Assembly (NCBI RefSeq): GCF_043876835.1
Contig: NZ_JBAWJZ010000009.1
Location: forward strand, 92,960-156,959
Direction of reading: 5' to 3'
Length of the DNA stretch: 64,000 nucleotides
Source of the DNA: Yeosuana sp043876835
GTDB taxonomy: Bacteria; Bacteroidota; Bacteroidia; Flavobacteriales; Flavobacteriaceae
Under the pieces are notes generated by a model, which was not told the origin of the DNA, ran no database searches, and worked only from the letters and a program-made list of their open reading frames with translations. This document shows, in pieces, positions 43,400 through 51,815 of the stretch. Each line of letters begins with the position of its first letter. The stretch's first letter is position 1. The position numbers and the translations under genes were made by a program.

Positions 43400-44086
43400 T
43401 TATTTCTTTTTAATCTCTAAATGCTTCATAATAAATAAATTTAGAAGGATTAATGTAAATGCATAAGCTATATCTTCAATAGGAATAGTAAAAAATCTAA
43501 TATTTAAATTCTCTAAATTATTATACCAAACAACTTCATCTTTAATAAAGCTACCAGTTAATATTCCGTTCACAATAAAAAACGGAATAAGCATAACTAA
43601 AAAAGTTAAAAAGTATGTTTTTAATAATTTTGGTGTTTTGTTTATAACTAAAGCAAGTATAAAGAATGCTAACGCAAAATTTACCAAAGTGTACCATTTG
43701 TTATAATTAAAAACTGAAAGCAAAAAAAATGATATTAAAAGTATATGGCTAGTTGTTTTTGAAATTCTTTCAGATAACGTTAAATTAGGAAAGTAAAATA
43801 ACAGCGAATAATGTGTAAAAACACATGCATATGGAATGCACACAAAAAATAGCCATTCCTCAATAGGTAAGCTTAATATTTTTATCCCTAGATAATAATC
43901 CGAATTAAAGCCCCAGATTTCATTTAAAGTAAAAAAGATATCCCAGGGAATAAAAATAAGAGTGCTTATTATGATTCCTATAAGTAAACTCTTCCAATAC
44001 TTATAGAACTTTAATTTTGGATGGAAATTAAATAATAAAGGAATGGATAATGATCCTATGTCTAGTAATAGATATAAATATTTCAT
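43400..44086 (-). CDS. crtYcd: Lycopene beta-cyclase, CrtYcd type
   Basis: 228 residues with six to seven membrane segments. The motif L-P-I-E-E-W-L-F-F (about 76-84) is the signature of heterodimeric-type cyclases (CrtYc/CrtYd, fungal CarRP N-terminus), here as one fused polypeptide. It would convert lycopene to beta-carotene. Last gene of the carotenoid operon, 3 nt after crtZ. Confidence 0.85.
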   Translation of the reverse strand: MKYLYLLLDIGSLSIPLLFNFHPKLKFYKYWKSLLIGIIISTLIFIPWDIFFTLNEIWGFNSDYYLGIKILSLPIEEWLFFVCIPYACVFTHYSLLFYFPNLTLSERISKTTSHILLISFFLLSVFNYNKWYTLVNFALAFFILALVINKTPKLLKTYFLTFLVMLIPFFIVNGILTGSFIKDEVVWYNNLENLNIRFFTIPIEDIAYAFTLILLNLFIMKHLEIKKK

Positions 44087-44089
44087 CTA

Positions 44090-44539
44090 TTAAGATTTGA
44101 AGTATTTAAAAGGAACCAATAACATTCCAAAACATTCACCATCTTCTTTTCCTAAGTGTTTATGATGAATTTTATGAGCTCTTCTTACACCTTTAGCATA
44201 CCAACCATTGGCATTTCTAAATAGTTTAAAACGTTGGTGAATAAATATGTCATGAACAAGAAAATAAGCAGCTCCGTAAGTCATGATTCCTAAACCAATT
44301 GGTAAACAAAACCACACATCTTCATAACTCCACAAATAAAAACAAATTATGCTAACTATAGCATAAAAGATAAAAAAAGCATCGTTGCGTTCAAACCAAC
44401 TATTATGGTCTTTTTTATGATGATCTTTGTGTAAATTCCATAGAAGTCCATGCATAATGTATTTATGTGTAAACCAAGCCATAAATTCCATAAAGCAAAA
44501 CACAGCAACATAAATAAGTATCCAAAACACTATTTTCAT
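44090..44539 (-). CDS. crtZ: Beta-carotene 3-hydroxylase
   Basis: 149 residues. A di-iron membrane hydroxylase with four histidine clusters: H-K-Y-I-M-H, H-K-D-H-H, H-D-I-F-I-H and H-K-I-H-H. It would hydroxylate both beta-rings to give zeaxanthin, the common yellow pigment of marine Flavobacteriaceae. Spacing is 9 nt after crtB and 3 nt before the cyclase. Confidence 0.92.
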   Translation of the reverse strand: MKIVFWILIYVAVFCFMEFMAWFTHKYIMHGLLWNLHKDHHKKDHNSWFERNDAFFIFYAIVSIICFYLWSYEDVWFCLPIGLGIMTYGAAYFLVHDIFIHQRFKLFRNANGWYAKGVRRAHKIHHKHLGKEDGECFGMLLVPFKYFKS

Positions 44540-44548
44540 ATGATAAAC

Positions 44549-45388
44549 TTATATTAAATTTAGTTGGTATTTTACGTAACTACGCATTAAAAGCTCTATT
44601 TTTTTGTGATTTGCCACTCGTATTCTAGTATTTTTTAACTTTAAAGCGGGTGTTTTTTTTAATTTTTTTAATAATTGATGGTAATACCGGTAAGCCATAA
44701 AAACGCCAAATTTAGCTTCAATAGGAAGCATTTTAATGCCTTGAAGTCCTTTTGCAAAATCTTGTTCAATATCATTTATGATTTCTTGTTTTGAATTTTC
44801 GTCAAGATTGTTTAAATCAATATTTGGAAAATAACTCCTATTTAAGCCTTCATGATCTGCTTTTAAATCTCTTAAAAAATTTACTTTTTGAAACGCAGAA
44901 CCCAAAGACATTGCAGAGTCTTTTAGTTTGTTGAATTTTAATGTATTACCCTTTACAAAAACTTTTAAACACATTAATCCAACAACATCTGCAGAGCCAT
45001 AAATGTAGGTTTTAAATTCTTCTTCTGTAATATATGTTGATTTGTATAAATCTAATCGCATACTTGCCATAAAAGCATCAACAAACTCTTTGTCAATCCC
45101 ATATTTATGATACTTATATTGGAAAGAATTTAAAATAGGATTTAAGCTAATTTTGCTGTTTAAAGCATTTTCTAAATCTTTCGCGAAATCATTGAAAAGT
45201 GTTTCTTTATCATAATCATGGAATGAATCCACAATTTCATCAGCTAGTCTAACAAAACCATAAATATTATATATATCATCTCTTATTGATTTAGCAAGCA
45301 TTTTAGTTGCTAATGAAAAAGACGTACTGTATGATTTTGTGACAATCTTACTGCATTGGTATGAAACGGTATCAAATAGAGCTTTCAT
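44549..45388 (-). CDS. crtB: Phytoene synthase
   Basis: 279 residues. It joins two geranylgeranyl diphosphates to phytoene. The Asp-rich site R-L-A-D-E-I-V-D and the second site F-L-R-D-L-K-A-D-H are present, with the preceding S-T-S-F substrate motif. It starts 2 nt after the crtI stop. The supplier of geranylgeranyl diphosphate (crtE/ispA-like) is not in the window. Confidence 0.93.
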   Translation of the reverse strand: MKALFDTVSYQCSKIVTKSYSTSFSLATKMLAKSIRDDIYNIYGFVRLADEIVDSFHDYDKETLFNDFAKDLENALNSKISLNPILNSFQYKYHKYGIDKEFVDAFMASMRLDLYKSTYITEEEFKTYIYGSADVVGLMCLKVFVKGNTLKFNKLKDSAMSLGSAFQKVNFLRDLKADHEGLNRSYFPNIDLNNLDENSKQEIINDIEQDFAKGLQGIKMLPIEAKFGVFMAYRYYHQLLKKLKKTPALKLKNTRIRVANHKKIELLMRSYVKYQLNLI

Positions 45389-45390
45389 AA

Positions 45391-46851
45391 TTACAAACGG
45401 TGGTGTTTAATTATTAATTCTGAAACTAATTTTCCTGATATTAAAGATGGTGGCACTCCAGGACCTGGCACTGTTAACTGACCAGTAAAAAACAGATTCT
45501 TAACCTTTTTACTTTTTAATTTTGGTCTCAAAAAAGCTGTTTGCAACAAGGTATTTGCCATTCCATAGGCATTGCCTTTATAAGAATTGTAATCTTTTAT
45601 AAAATCATTCACACAAAATGATTCTTTGAAAATAATGTTATTTTTTACTTTTTGAGATGTTAATATTTCAAAGCGAGTCATTATTTTATCAAAATATGTT
45701 TCTCTTAATTCGTTGGTGTCTTCTAAATCTGGAGCAAGGGGAATTAAAAAAATACCAGCTTCTTGTCCTTCTGGAGCACAATTTTTATCAGTTTTACTTG
45801 GAAAGCTTGCATAAAATAGCGGATTTTCTGGCCATTTTGGGTTGTCATAAATGGCTTCAGCATGAATATCAAAATCTACATCAAAGAAAAGGGTGTGATG
45901 ATTTACGTTTGAAACTTTTTTGTCAAACCCAACATAAAAGAGTAGAGAAGAAGGTGCAAATGTTTTTTTATTCCAATACGTTTCAGAATACTGTCTGTAA
46001 GATTTATCTAATAATGTTTCTGTATGATGATAATCAGCGCCACTTAAAACAATGTCGCTTAAGTAAGTTTTTTTGTTAGAAATAATACCTTTTGCGTGAC
46101 CATTTTCAATAATTATTTTTTCAATAGGGCATTCAGTTTTAATTTTTACCCCAAGTTCTTTAGCTAAGGATTCTAATGCAAGAATAACTTGATACATGCC
46201 TTTTTTTGGATGGAATGTTCCTAAACCAAAATCGGCAAAATTCATAAAGCTATAAAATGAGGGCGTATTACTAGGTTTTGCGCCTAAAAACAGTACGGGA
46301 AATTCTAGAATTTTAACTAGTCTTTCATTTTTAAACTCTTTTCTAACATCCTTTTTTATGGTACTAAAAAATTGTTTTAACTTTTTAATGGTTTTCGGGG
46401 TAACTAATTCTAATGGTGATACTCCAGGATTGTATACTAAGTCTTTAATAGCAATGTCATAATTACTTTTTGCTGAATCAATAAATTTTTTAAGCTTTAT
46501 AGAAGAGCCTTTTTCTTCTTTTTCAAATGCCAGAATAATTTTACCCAAAGTATCTTCAATAGTGATGTAGTCTTCAACATCAAAATACACACTGTAAGCA
46601 GGATTCAATTTTTCTAAAGTGTAATAGTCAGAAGGAGATTTTCCAAAATCTGAAAAGAAACGTTCAAAAACATCTGGCATCCAATACCATGTTGGACCAA
46701 TATCAAATGTAAAACCATTTTTTATTAGTTGTCTTGCACGACCGCCAATTGTTTTATTCTTTTCAAAAACTGTAACATCATAGCCTGCTTTAGCTAAATA
46801 ACACGAAGCAGCTAATGATGAAAATCCGGAACCTATAATTGTTATTTTCAT
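45391..46851 (-). CDS. crtI: Phytoene desaturase (lycopene-forming)
   Basis: 486 residues. N-terminal FAD dinucleotide-binding motif (I-I-G-S-G-F-S-S-L, 5-13), R-A-R-Q-L segment and the C-terminal CrtI signature with T-V-P-G-P-G-V-P-P-S. It carries phytoene through four desaturations to lycopene. First gene of the crtI-crtB-crtZ-crtYcd operon; a perfect inverted repeat covers its promoter, ending at the ATG. Confidence 0.94.
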   Translation of the reverse strand: MKITIIGSGFSSLAASCYLAKAGYDVTVFEKNKTIGGRARQLIKNGFTFDIGPTWYWMPDVFERFFSDFGKSPSDYYTLEKLNPAYSVYFDVEDYITIEDTLGKIILAFEKEEKGSSIKLKKFIDSAKSNYDIAIKDLVYNPGVSPLELVTPKTIKKLKQFFSTIKKDVRKEFKNERLVKILEFPVLFLGAKPSNTPSFYSFMNFADFGLGTFHPKKGMYQVILALESLAKELGVKIKTECPIEKIIIENGHAKGIISNKKTYLSDIVLSGADYHHTETLLDKSYRQYSETYWNKKTFAPSSLLFYVGFDKKVSNVNHHTLFFDVDFDIHAEAIYDNPKWPENPLFYASFPSKTDKNCAPEGQEAGIFLIPLAPDLEDTNELRETYFDKIMTRFEILTSQKVKNNIIFKESFCVNDFIKDYNSYKGNAYGMANTLLQTAFLRPKLKSKKVKNLFFTGQLTVPGPGVPPSLISGKLVSELIIKHHRL

Positions 46852-46852
46852 T

Positions 46853-46886
46853 TTTGTTTAACAAATATATAAAAAAGTTAAACAAA
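46853..46886 (-). promoter_or_regulatory. crtI promoter with operator-like inverted repeat
   Basis: TTTGTTTAAC (46853-46862) and GTTAAACAAA (46877-46886) form a perfect 10-bp inverted repeat, extendable to 12 bp. On the minus strand a -7 box TATATTTG (46869-46862) lies in the spacer and runs into one arm. This is a plausible binding site for the MerR/CarH-like regulator encoded immediately upstream. Confidence 0.7.
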
Positions 46887-46906
46887 AAAACAATTCTAAT
46901 AAAGAT

Positions 46907-47809
46907 TTACAAATTTTTAACTAAATCTTTAATTGTATTGAAAGCAGAAATACCTTTAGGTAATTTGTTTAATTCTAGGCTTTTTGCCATGTTTCCAAGA
47001 ATCCATAATTCATTGGTGTTATTGTGTAAAATAGTTTGTTTAAAAACTTGTAAATAATTATCAATGTCCTCTCTTTCAGGTTTAATTGTAAAGTATGAAA
47101 TGAATGTAATATCATCATAAAGACTTAAAGGGTCTTTTAAGCTTTCTGTGGGTATGCTTTGCCCTAAAAAAATAGTTTGATAACCTTTGCTTTTAAGCTC
47201 ATAATTTATGAGCATTAAACCTATTTCGTGAATTTCGTTTTCTGGAAGGAAAAGCACAAAGATTTTTTCGCGTTTGTTTTGTTCAACTACATTGTTTTTC
47301 TCTATGTTTAATAATAATTTTTGTTTTATAAGAGTAGAAACGAAATGCTCATGAGCAGGTGTGATGGTTTCTGTTTGCCAAAGGATACCAATGTGATGCA
47401 GAAGTGGTAAAAAAGTGTTGTAAAATATTTCTTTAAACGTTTTCAATTCTATTAACTCATTGTAAGTCTTATGAAATAAATGCTCATTAAAAGTTAGCAT
47501 TGAAAGTTTTAATGAATTTATTGCATGATTCTCAACTTGCAATTCTTTTGAAGTGATTTCATTAACGAGTTTAGAAATTTCTTCATTTGTTAAAGAAGAA
47601 ATCTTAGAAATTTTATATCCGTTATTATTTAAAAAAGCTACATTCAATATCTTTTGAAGGCTCTCTGTTGTATAATATCTTATATTAGTTTCTGTTCTTT
47701 TGGGCTGAAATAGATTATAGCGTTTTTCCCAAATTCTTATAGTGTGTGCTTTTATTCCACTTAGATTTTCTAAATCTTTAATACTAAACTCTACTTTAAT
47801 ATTGTTCAT
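46907..47809 (-). CDS. MerR-family regulator with cobalamin-binding domain (CarH/CarA-like)
   Basis: 300 residues. An N-terminal MerR winged helix (9-75, G-I-K-A-H-T-I-R-I-W-E-K-R-Y) is followed by a helical bundle with W-x9-E-H (Trp144, Glu154, His155) and a Rossmann-like domain with E-x-H-x-x-G (Glu192-Gly197, His194). Those two motifs are the marks of adenosylcobalamin binding in CarH/CarA photoreceptors, where light breaks the repressor tetramer. It lies directly upstream of the carotenoid operon. A GTTTAAAC site at 47824-47831 near its own start resembles the crtI operator arms, suggesting autoregulation. Confidence 0.88.
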   Translation of the reverse strand: MNNIKVEFSIKDLENLSGIKAHTIRIWEKRYNLFQPKRTETNIRYYTTESLQKILNVAFLNNNGYKISKISSLTNEEISKLVNEITSKELQVENHAINSLKLSMLTFNEHLFHKTYNELIELKTFKEIFYNTFLPLLHHIGILWQTETITPAHEHFVSTLIKQKLLLNIEKNNVVEQNKREKIFVLFLPENEIHEIGLMLINYELKSKGYQTIFLGQSIPTESLKDPLSLYDDITFISYFTIKPEREDIDNYLQVFKQTILHNNTNELWILGNMAKSLELNKLPKGISAFNTIKDLVKNL

Positions 47810-47887
47810 TTTTAATTAAAAAAGTTTAAACAAAACTATATGAAATATTTAAGTATAAAAAGAGAAATGAAAAAAAATATAAAATTG

Positions 47888-47972
47888 TGCGCACGAGAAG
47901 ACTCGAACTTCCACATTCTAAGCGAATACTAGCCCCTCAAGCTAGCGCGTCTACCAATTCCGCCACGTGCGC
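47888..47972 (-). tRNA. tRNA-Leu (anticodon GAG)
   Basis: An 85-nt class II tRNA with a 7-bp acceptor stem (GCGCACG with CGTGCGC), a 5-bp anticodon stem (CTAGC/GCTAG) around TTGAGGG, a long variable arm and T-loop TTCGAGT. The 3' CCA is not encoded. Confidence 0.95.
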
Positions 47973-48028
47973 AAATGAATTAAATAAAAATAAAAAAAGT
48001 TAAGCATTTATGCTTAACTTTTTTTCTG

Positions 48029-48101
48029 TGACCGGGCTGGGGCTCGAACCCAGGACCCTCTCCTTAAAAGGGAGATGCTCTACCAACTGAGCTACCAGGT
48101 C
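48029..48101 (-). tRNA. tRNA-Lys (anticodon TTT)
   Basis: A 73-nt tRNA with anticodon loop CTTTTAA on a TCTCC/GGAGA stem and T-arm CTGGG-TTCGAGC-CCCAG. The acceptor stem GACCTGG with CCCGGTC has one U-C mismatch (position 5 with 68). CCA is not encoded. Confidence 0.95.
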
Positions 48102-48226
48102 TTTTTCTCTATTGAGGGTGCAAATATAAAATGTTTAATTTATAAAACCATACTTTTTTTGAAGAATTTTTTGTTTTTTTGCGAAGCTTTTGTGTATGTT
48201 TTTAATAATCAATTTATAGCGAATTT

Positions 48227-48748
48227 ATGATTGTAATTTTAATAGGTTATATGGCTTCTGGAAAGTCTAGTTTGGGTAGACTTTTAGCTAAAAAAATAGG
48301 CTATGATTTCATTGATTTGGATGAATTTATAGAATTTAAAGAAAAAATGCCTGTTAAAAGCATATTTGAAAGTAAAGGTGAAATTTATTTTAGAAAGGTT
48401 GAATCTTTATATTTAGATGAAATAATTGCACAGAAAAATAATACTATATTATCATTAGGTGGAGGTACTCCATGTTATGGAAATAATATGGAGACTATTT
48501 TAAAATCAAATAATGTGAAAAGCATTTATTTGAAAGCATCTATTTCTTCTCTTATTGAAAGGCTGAAGAATGAAAAAAATAAGCGACCATTAATTTCACA
48601 TCTTAAAAATAATGAAGAATTAGCGGAATTTATAGGAAAGCATTTATTTGAACGATCAGTATTTTATGATCAAGCACAATATAAAATTTCAACAGATAAC
48701 AAAACTAAAAATGAAATTGTTGATGAATTATATGCAACACTAATCTAA
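48227..48748 (+). CDS. aroK: Shikimate kinase
   Basis: 173 residues. It phosphorylates shikimate in aromatic amino acid synthesis. P-loop G-Y-M-A-S-G-K-S (7-14), D-L-D-E-F substrate site, F-R-K-V-E, G-G-G-T-P and the lid R-P-L. Its 3' end overlaps the convergent phosphoribosyltransferase gene by 9 nt. Confidence 0.95.
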   Translation: MIVILIGYMASGKSSLGRLLAKKIGYDFIDLDEFIEFKEKMPVKSIFESKGEIYFRKVESLYLDEIIAQKNNTILSLGGGTPCYGNNMETILKSNNVKSIYLKASISSLIERLKNEKNKRPLISHLKNNEELAEFIGKHLFERSVFYDQAQYKISTDNKTKNEIVDELYATLI

Positions 48749-49243
48749 ATAAGCTTCAAAAGTCTTTCCTTCTAATATAATTTGAACATGCTCATGTAAT
48801 GAGGTCGACAATGAAATACCTTTGAAATCTGCTTTTACAGGATATTTTTTATGGTTTCTATTCACTAAAACAGCAGTTTTAAATTGCTTTAAGGGCACGT
48901 TTAAAAAGTGCTTAACCCCATAAATTAAAGTGGTTCCGGAATTTAGAACATCATCAACTAGTATCAACGATTTGTTTTCATATTCATTTGCAGGAATTGA
49001 TGTTTTTATTTCCTCTAATGGATTTTTTTTATTGATGCTTACTTTACAAAGAATAGGATTGATATCTGAAATTTTTTGGAGCACCGTTTTAAGTTTCTTG
49101 GCAAATATGAATCCGTTTTTGTCTATACCAGCCAAAATAATTTCTTTTTCATTTACATTGTTTTCGTAAATCTGAAAAGCAATACGTCTTATTTTATGGT
49201 TGATTTGATTATGAGTCAGTATAATATTTTTTTCAACGGTCAT
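48740..49243 (-). CDS. Phosphoribosyltransferase (PRTase family, PyrR-like)
   Basis: 167 residues. The PRPP-binding motif L-I-L-V-D-D-V-L-N-S-G-T-T-L is intact and preceded by an A-G-I-D-K-N-G segment. Size and motif fit the type I PRTases of the PyrR/hypoxanthine group; the base acted on is not clear. It converges with aroK, overlapping by 9 nt. Confidence 0.85.
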   Translation of the reverse strand: MTVEKNIILTHNQINHKIRRIAFQIYENNVNEKEIILAGIDKNGFIFAKKLKTVLQKISDINPILCKVSINKKNPLEEIKTSIPANEYENKSLILVDDVLNSGTTLIYGVKHFLNVPLKQFKTAVLVNRNHKKYPVKADFKGISLSTSLHEHVQIILEGKTFEAYLD

Positions 49244-49360
49244 AACTAAGTTTGTTTAATTAAAGTATAAAATTACTCATTTTTATCTGTATATCTTATT
49301 TTTTTCAAAGGCCAGATAGAACATCCTTATAAATATTTTTTTGCGCGACTAAATATAAAT

Positions 49361-49732
49361 CTAGGATGTTTCATCGGTAAAATTATCGATATCTCTTCTA
49401 TCTTTTTTAGTTGGTCTGCCAACACCTTTTTTTCTATAATAATCCTTCGATAATTTTAAAAGCTCTTGAGCTTCAAATTGTTCTTTTGGAGTTTTATCTA
49501 TTCTATAAATATCTACAAGTTTAGCACCAATTCTATTTTCTGGTATGGCATTAACTATAAGTTGATAGTTAATCTGGTCCTTTCTTAATTCAATTTCATC
49601 TTGTGGATAAACATCTCTACTAGGCTTTGCAATTTCTTTATTTACTCTTACATGTCCCTTTCTGCAAGCAGTTGTTGCTAAAGTTCTTGTTTTGTAATAT
49701 CTAATGCACCATAAATACTTATCTATACGCAT
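49361..49732 (-). CDS. hslR: S4-domain RNA-binding protein (Hsp15-like)
   Basis: 123 residues. An S4 fold at the N-terminus (R-I-D-K-Y-L-W-C-I-R-Y-Y-K-T-R-T, R-K-G-H-V-R-V-N) with a basic C-terminal tail (K-K-G-V-G-R-P-T-K-K-D-R-R). The family binds free 50S subunits carrying nascent chains. It shares a divergent promoter region with the FKBP gene. Confidence 0.88.
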   Translation of the reverse strand: MRIDKYLWCIRYYKTRTLATTACRKGHVRVNKEIAKPSRDVYPQDEIELRKDQINYQLIVNAIPENRIGAKLVDIYRIDKTPKEQFEAQELLKLSKDYYRKKGVGRPTKKDRRDIDNFTDETS

Positions 49733-49761
49733 ATTATTTTCGTAAAACTACGTTAATGTTG

Positions 49762-49800
49762 TTGTGCAAAATTATATTAAAATTGTATCTTGCGCCTCAA
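49762..49800. promoter_or_regulatory. Overlapping divergent promoters for hslR and the FKBP gene
   Basis: Minus strand: TAATTTTG (49774-49767) with TTG (49800-49798) 23 nt upstream. Plus strand: TTG (49762-49764) with TATCTTG (49786-49792), 21 nt apart. The two interleave. Confidence 0.45.
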
Positions 49801-49812
49801 AAATAAGCAATA

Positions 49813-50814
49813 ATGAGAATAAGAAAAATAGCTCTATTTATTTTGTGTTTAACAATTGGATTCTTGTCTTGTAAAAAAGACAGTAACTCCACCCCAACTA
49901 TTGAGGTGAGAGATAGAGCTGAACAACAAATTATAGATAATGATTCAATAGTCGGTTATTTAGAGACGCACTATTATAATTCAAGTGATTTTGGAGCGTC
50001 TAATCCAAACCCTAGTTTAAATGATTTGGTAATATCTGAACTTTCTGAAGGTGAAACAGTTCCAGATGGACATACGTTGTTAAAAGACGCTGTAGAAACT
50101 AAATCTGTTGTTTTTGCTGAAACAGATTATGAATTTTATATTTTGAAATTAAATCAAGGAGGAGGAGATTCGCCAAAATTTTCTGATAAAGTTAGAGTTA
50201 ATTACGAAGGAAGATTGCTTAATGAAACTATATTTGACAATACTGCTAATCCTGTGACTTTTGATTTATTATCGTTAGTTCCAGGTTGGAGTAAAGCATT
50301 ACCTTACTTTAGCACAGCCGAAGGGTTCAATGATGTTGGAGATGGCACCATTGATTTTTATAATTATGGTTTAGGAGTCATGTTTTTACCATCAGGATTA
50401 GGTTATTTCTCTTCAGCAACAATTAATATCAATTCATATTCTCCTTTAATATTTAAAATTGAATTGTTTCAGATGTCTCAAAATGATGACGACAGTGATG
50501 GAATTCCTTCGTTTATGGAAGATTTAAATAATGATGGAGGATTTACATTAGAAGATGATAATACAGATTCTGATAATATTCCTAATTATGTAGATATTGA
50601 TGATGACGGCGATGGTATTTTAACTGCCGATGAGATTGTCATTAAAACTTATAAAGATAATGCAACCAAAGAAGATGTAGAAAATTTGCCTTTAGCAGAC
50701 AATGAAGTTTTAATCAAAATTAAAAAGGAGTCTGATGGTACTTACACAGGAACAACAATAACATTTACAGATACAGATGGTGATGGAATACCAGATTATT
50801 TAGATAAAGAATAA
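49813..50814 (+). CDS. FKBP-type peptidyl-prolyl isomerase lipoprotein with Ca-binding-like tail
   Basis: 333 residues. The lipobox ends at Cys20 (L-S-C). An FKBP-like domain spans about 118-235 (D-K-V-R-V-N-Y-E-G-R-L-L-N, V-P-G-W-S-K-A-L, L-G-V-M-F-L-P-S-G-L-G-Y), with an insertion between the strands. The C-terminal part holds thrombospondin-type-3-like Asp repeats (D-D-D-S-D-G-I-P, D-D-D-G-D-G-I-L, D-T-D-G-D-G-I-P-D). It resembles the Bacteroidetes envelope FKBPs near gliding genes (GldI-like). It probably folds exported proteins. Confidence 0.85.
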   Translation: MRIRKIALFILCLTIGFLSCKKDSNSTPTIEVRDRAEQQIIDNDSIVGYLETHYYNSSDFGASNPNPSLNDLVISELSEGETVPDGHTLLKDAVETKSVVFAETDYEFYILKLNQGGGDSPKFSDKVRVNYEGRLLNETIFDNTANPVTFDLLSLVPGWSKALPYFSTAEGFNDVGDGTIDFYNYGLGVMFLPSGLGYFSSATININSYSPLIFKIELFQMSQNDDDSDGIPSFMEDLNNDGGFTLEDDNTDSDNIPNYVDIDDDGDGILTADEIVIKTYKDNATKEDVENLPLADNEVLIKIKKESDGTYTGTTITFTDTDGDGIPDYLDKE

Positions 50815-50825
50815 AAAAATAAGAT

Positions 50826-50856
50826 AAAAAAATCCCGCAATTGCGGGATTTTTTTT
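50826..50856. terminator. Bidirectional terminator between the FKBP and barrel genes
   Basis: Self-complementary AATCCCGCAATTGCGGGATT flanked by A and T runs, ending both converging genes. Confidence 0.92.
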
Positions 50857-50873
50857 ATTCCAAACGTTTTATA

Positions 50874-51491
50874 CTAGAGTATAAGCGATAAGCCCAATAT
50901 TAATTGATCTGGTCTAGTATCTATTCTACTTGGTACGCCAGAACCAATACTACCAACAAAGGTTGCTTCATTTTTACTAAAACCTCTTTCATACCTTAAA
51001 TCAACCCCAATTTTTTTAAGGTTTAAGCCTATTCCGAAATTAAAGCCAACAGTAAAATCGTTTTCAACATCATTTATAGAAATGCCATCAAACTCAGTAT
51101 CTAAAATATACTGAAATGCTGGACCAGCAAAAACACTAACAGGTCCCAATACTTTAATGCCGACTAACATTGGCGCATCAAGCTTTTGCATATTAAAGGT
51201 GTCAGAATCATAATCACTTTTAGTTCTTGTGTAGATAAGTTCAGGTTTAAAATATATTTGGTTACCAATTTTCCCAAAAAGACCAAAATGGTAACCAACA
51301 TTTCTGTCAGGATGTTTTGCATTTGAACCAATAGACTCAAAATAATCTCCGTTAGCATTATAATTTAAACCAGCTTTAATACCAAAACCACTAGCTGATT
51401 GTGCAAAAGTTGCAGCAGAAATAGTTACAAAAAATAATGCGAGAAAAAATATTTTTTTATTCGCACTAAATCCATTTTTTAAATTTCTCAT
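50874..51491 (-). CDS. Outer-membrane beta-barrel protein (PorT/OmpW-like size class)
   Basis: 205 residues with a signal peptide (about 1-30, ending T-F-A-Q). The mature part is made of alternating amphipathic strands with G-x-K-A-G-L-N at the start, Y-H-F-G-L-F-G-K and G-V-D-L-R-Y-E-R-G-F, and it ends on a hydrophobic L-G-L-S-L-I-L. This fits the small 8-stranded barrel families of Bacteroidetes. A -7 box TATTTTTG lies at 51530-51537 on the minus strand. Ligand unknown. Confidence 0.85.
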   Translation of the reverse strand: MRNLKNGFSANKKIFFLALFFVTISAATFAQSASGFGIKAGLNYNANGDYFESIGSNAKHPDRNVGYHFGLFGKIGNQIYFKPELIYTRTKSDYDSDTFNMQKLDAPMLVGIKVLGPVSVFAGPAFQYILDTEFDGISINDVENDFTVGFNFGIGLNLKKIGVDLRYERGFSKNEATFVGSIGSGVPSRIDTRPDQLILGLSLIL

Positions 51492-51815
51492 AATATTTGT
51501 TTTTAAATTAGATTTGAGTTTTTCTCATTCAAAAATATATAGTATTCAATGTTTATCTGTTATATGATTTTTTTTATTTATTATATAATTTGATAACTAT
51601 GAATTTTTGCACATAAAAATGTATACAATTATATAGTGATTGAATTTGATTTATACTTAATCAAAAACGTTGCCAAACAAATATTATTTTCTTTTTATAT
51701 TAAATTCGGCTTTTGAAATTATTGATTTATAATTTAATCCTTGTGGTAATTTTATTTTTTGCCAATAGCAATCGATATAATTTTTAGTTAATTATCTTTG
51801 CCGCCTGATGATTTT
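51492..51815. other. 324-nt divergent intergenic region
   Basis: Very AT-rich. Apart from the -7 boxes for the barrel gene (51530-51537, minus) and tgt (51793-51800, plus), nothing recognisable is seen; no gene, hairpin terminator or repeat. Confidence 0.5.
51793..51800 (+). promoter_or_regulatory. Probable tgt promoter (-7 box)
   Basis: TATCTTTG, 15 nt before the ATG at 51816. Its last bases form the TTG that would give a false longer start. Confidence 0.5.

Noticed and set aside
45657..46079. 140-codon open frame on the plus strand inside crtI
   Set aside because: Antisense to crtI, low-complexity composition, no promoter or motif.
49321..49369. Imperfect long hairpin (ACATCCT/AGGATGT) at the end of hslR as a terminator
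   Set aside because: No T run follows on the minus strand and the inner part pairs poorly.
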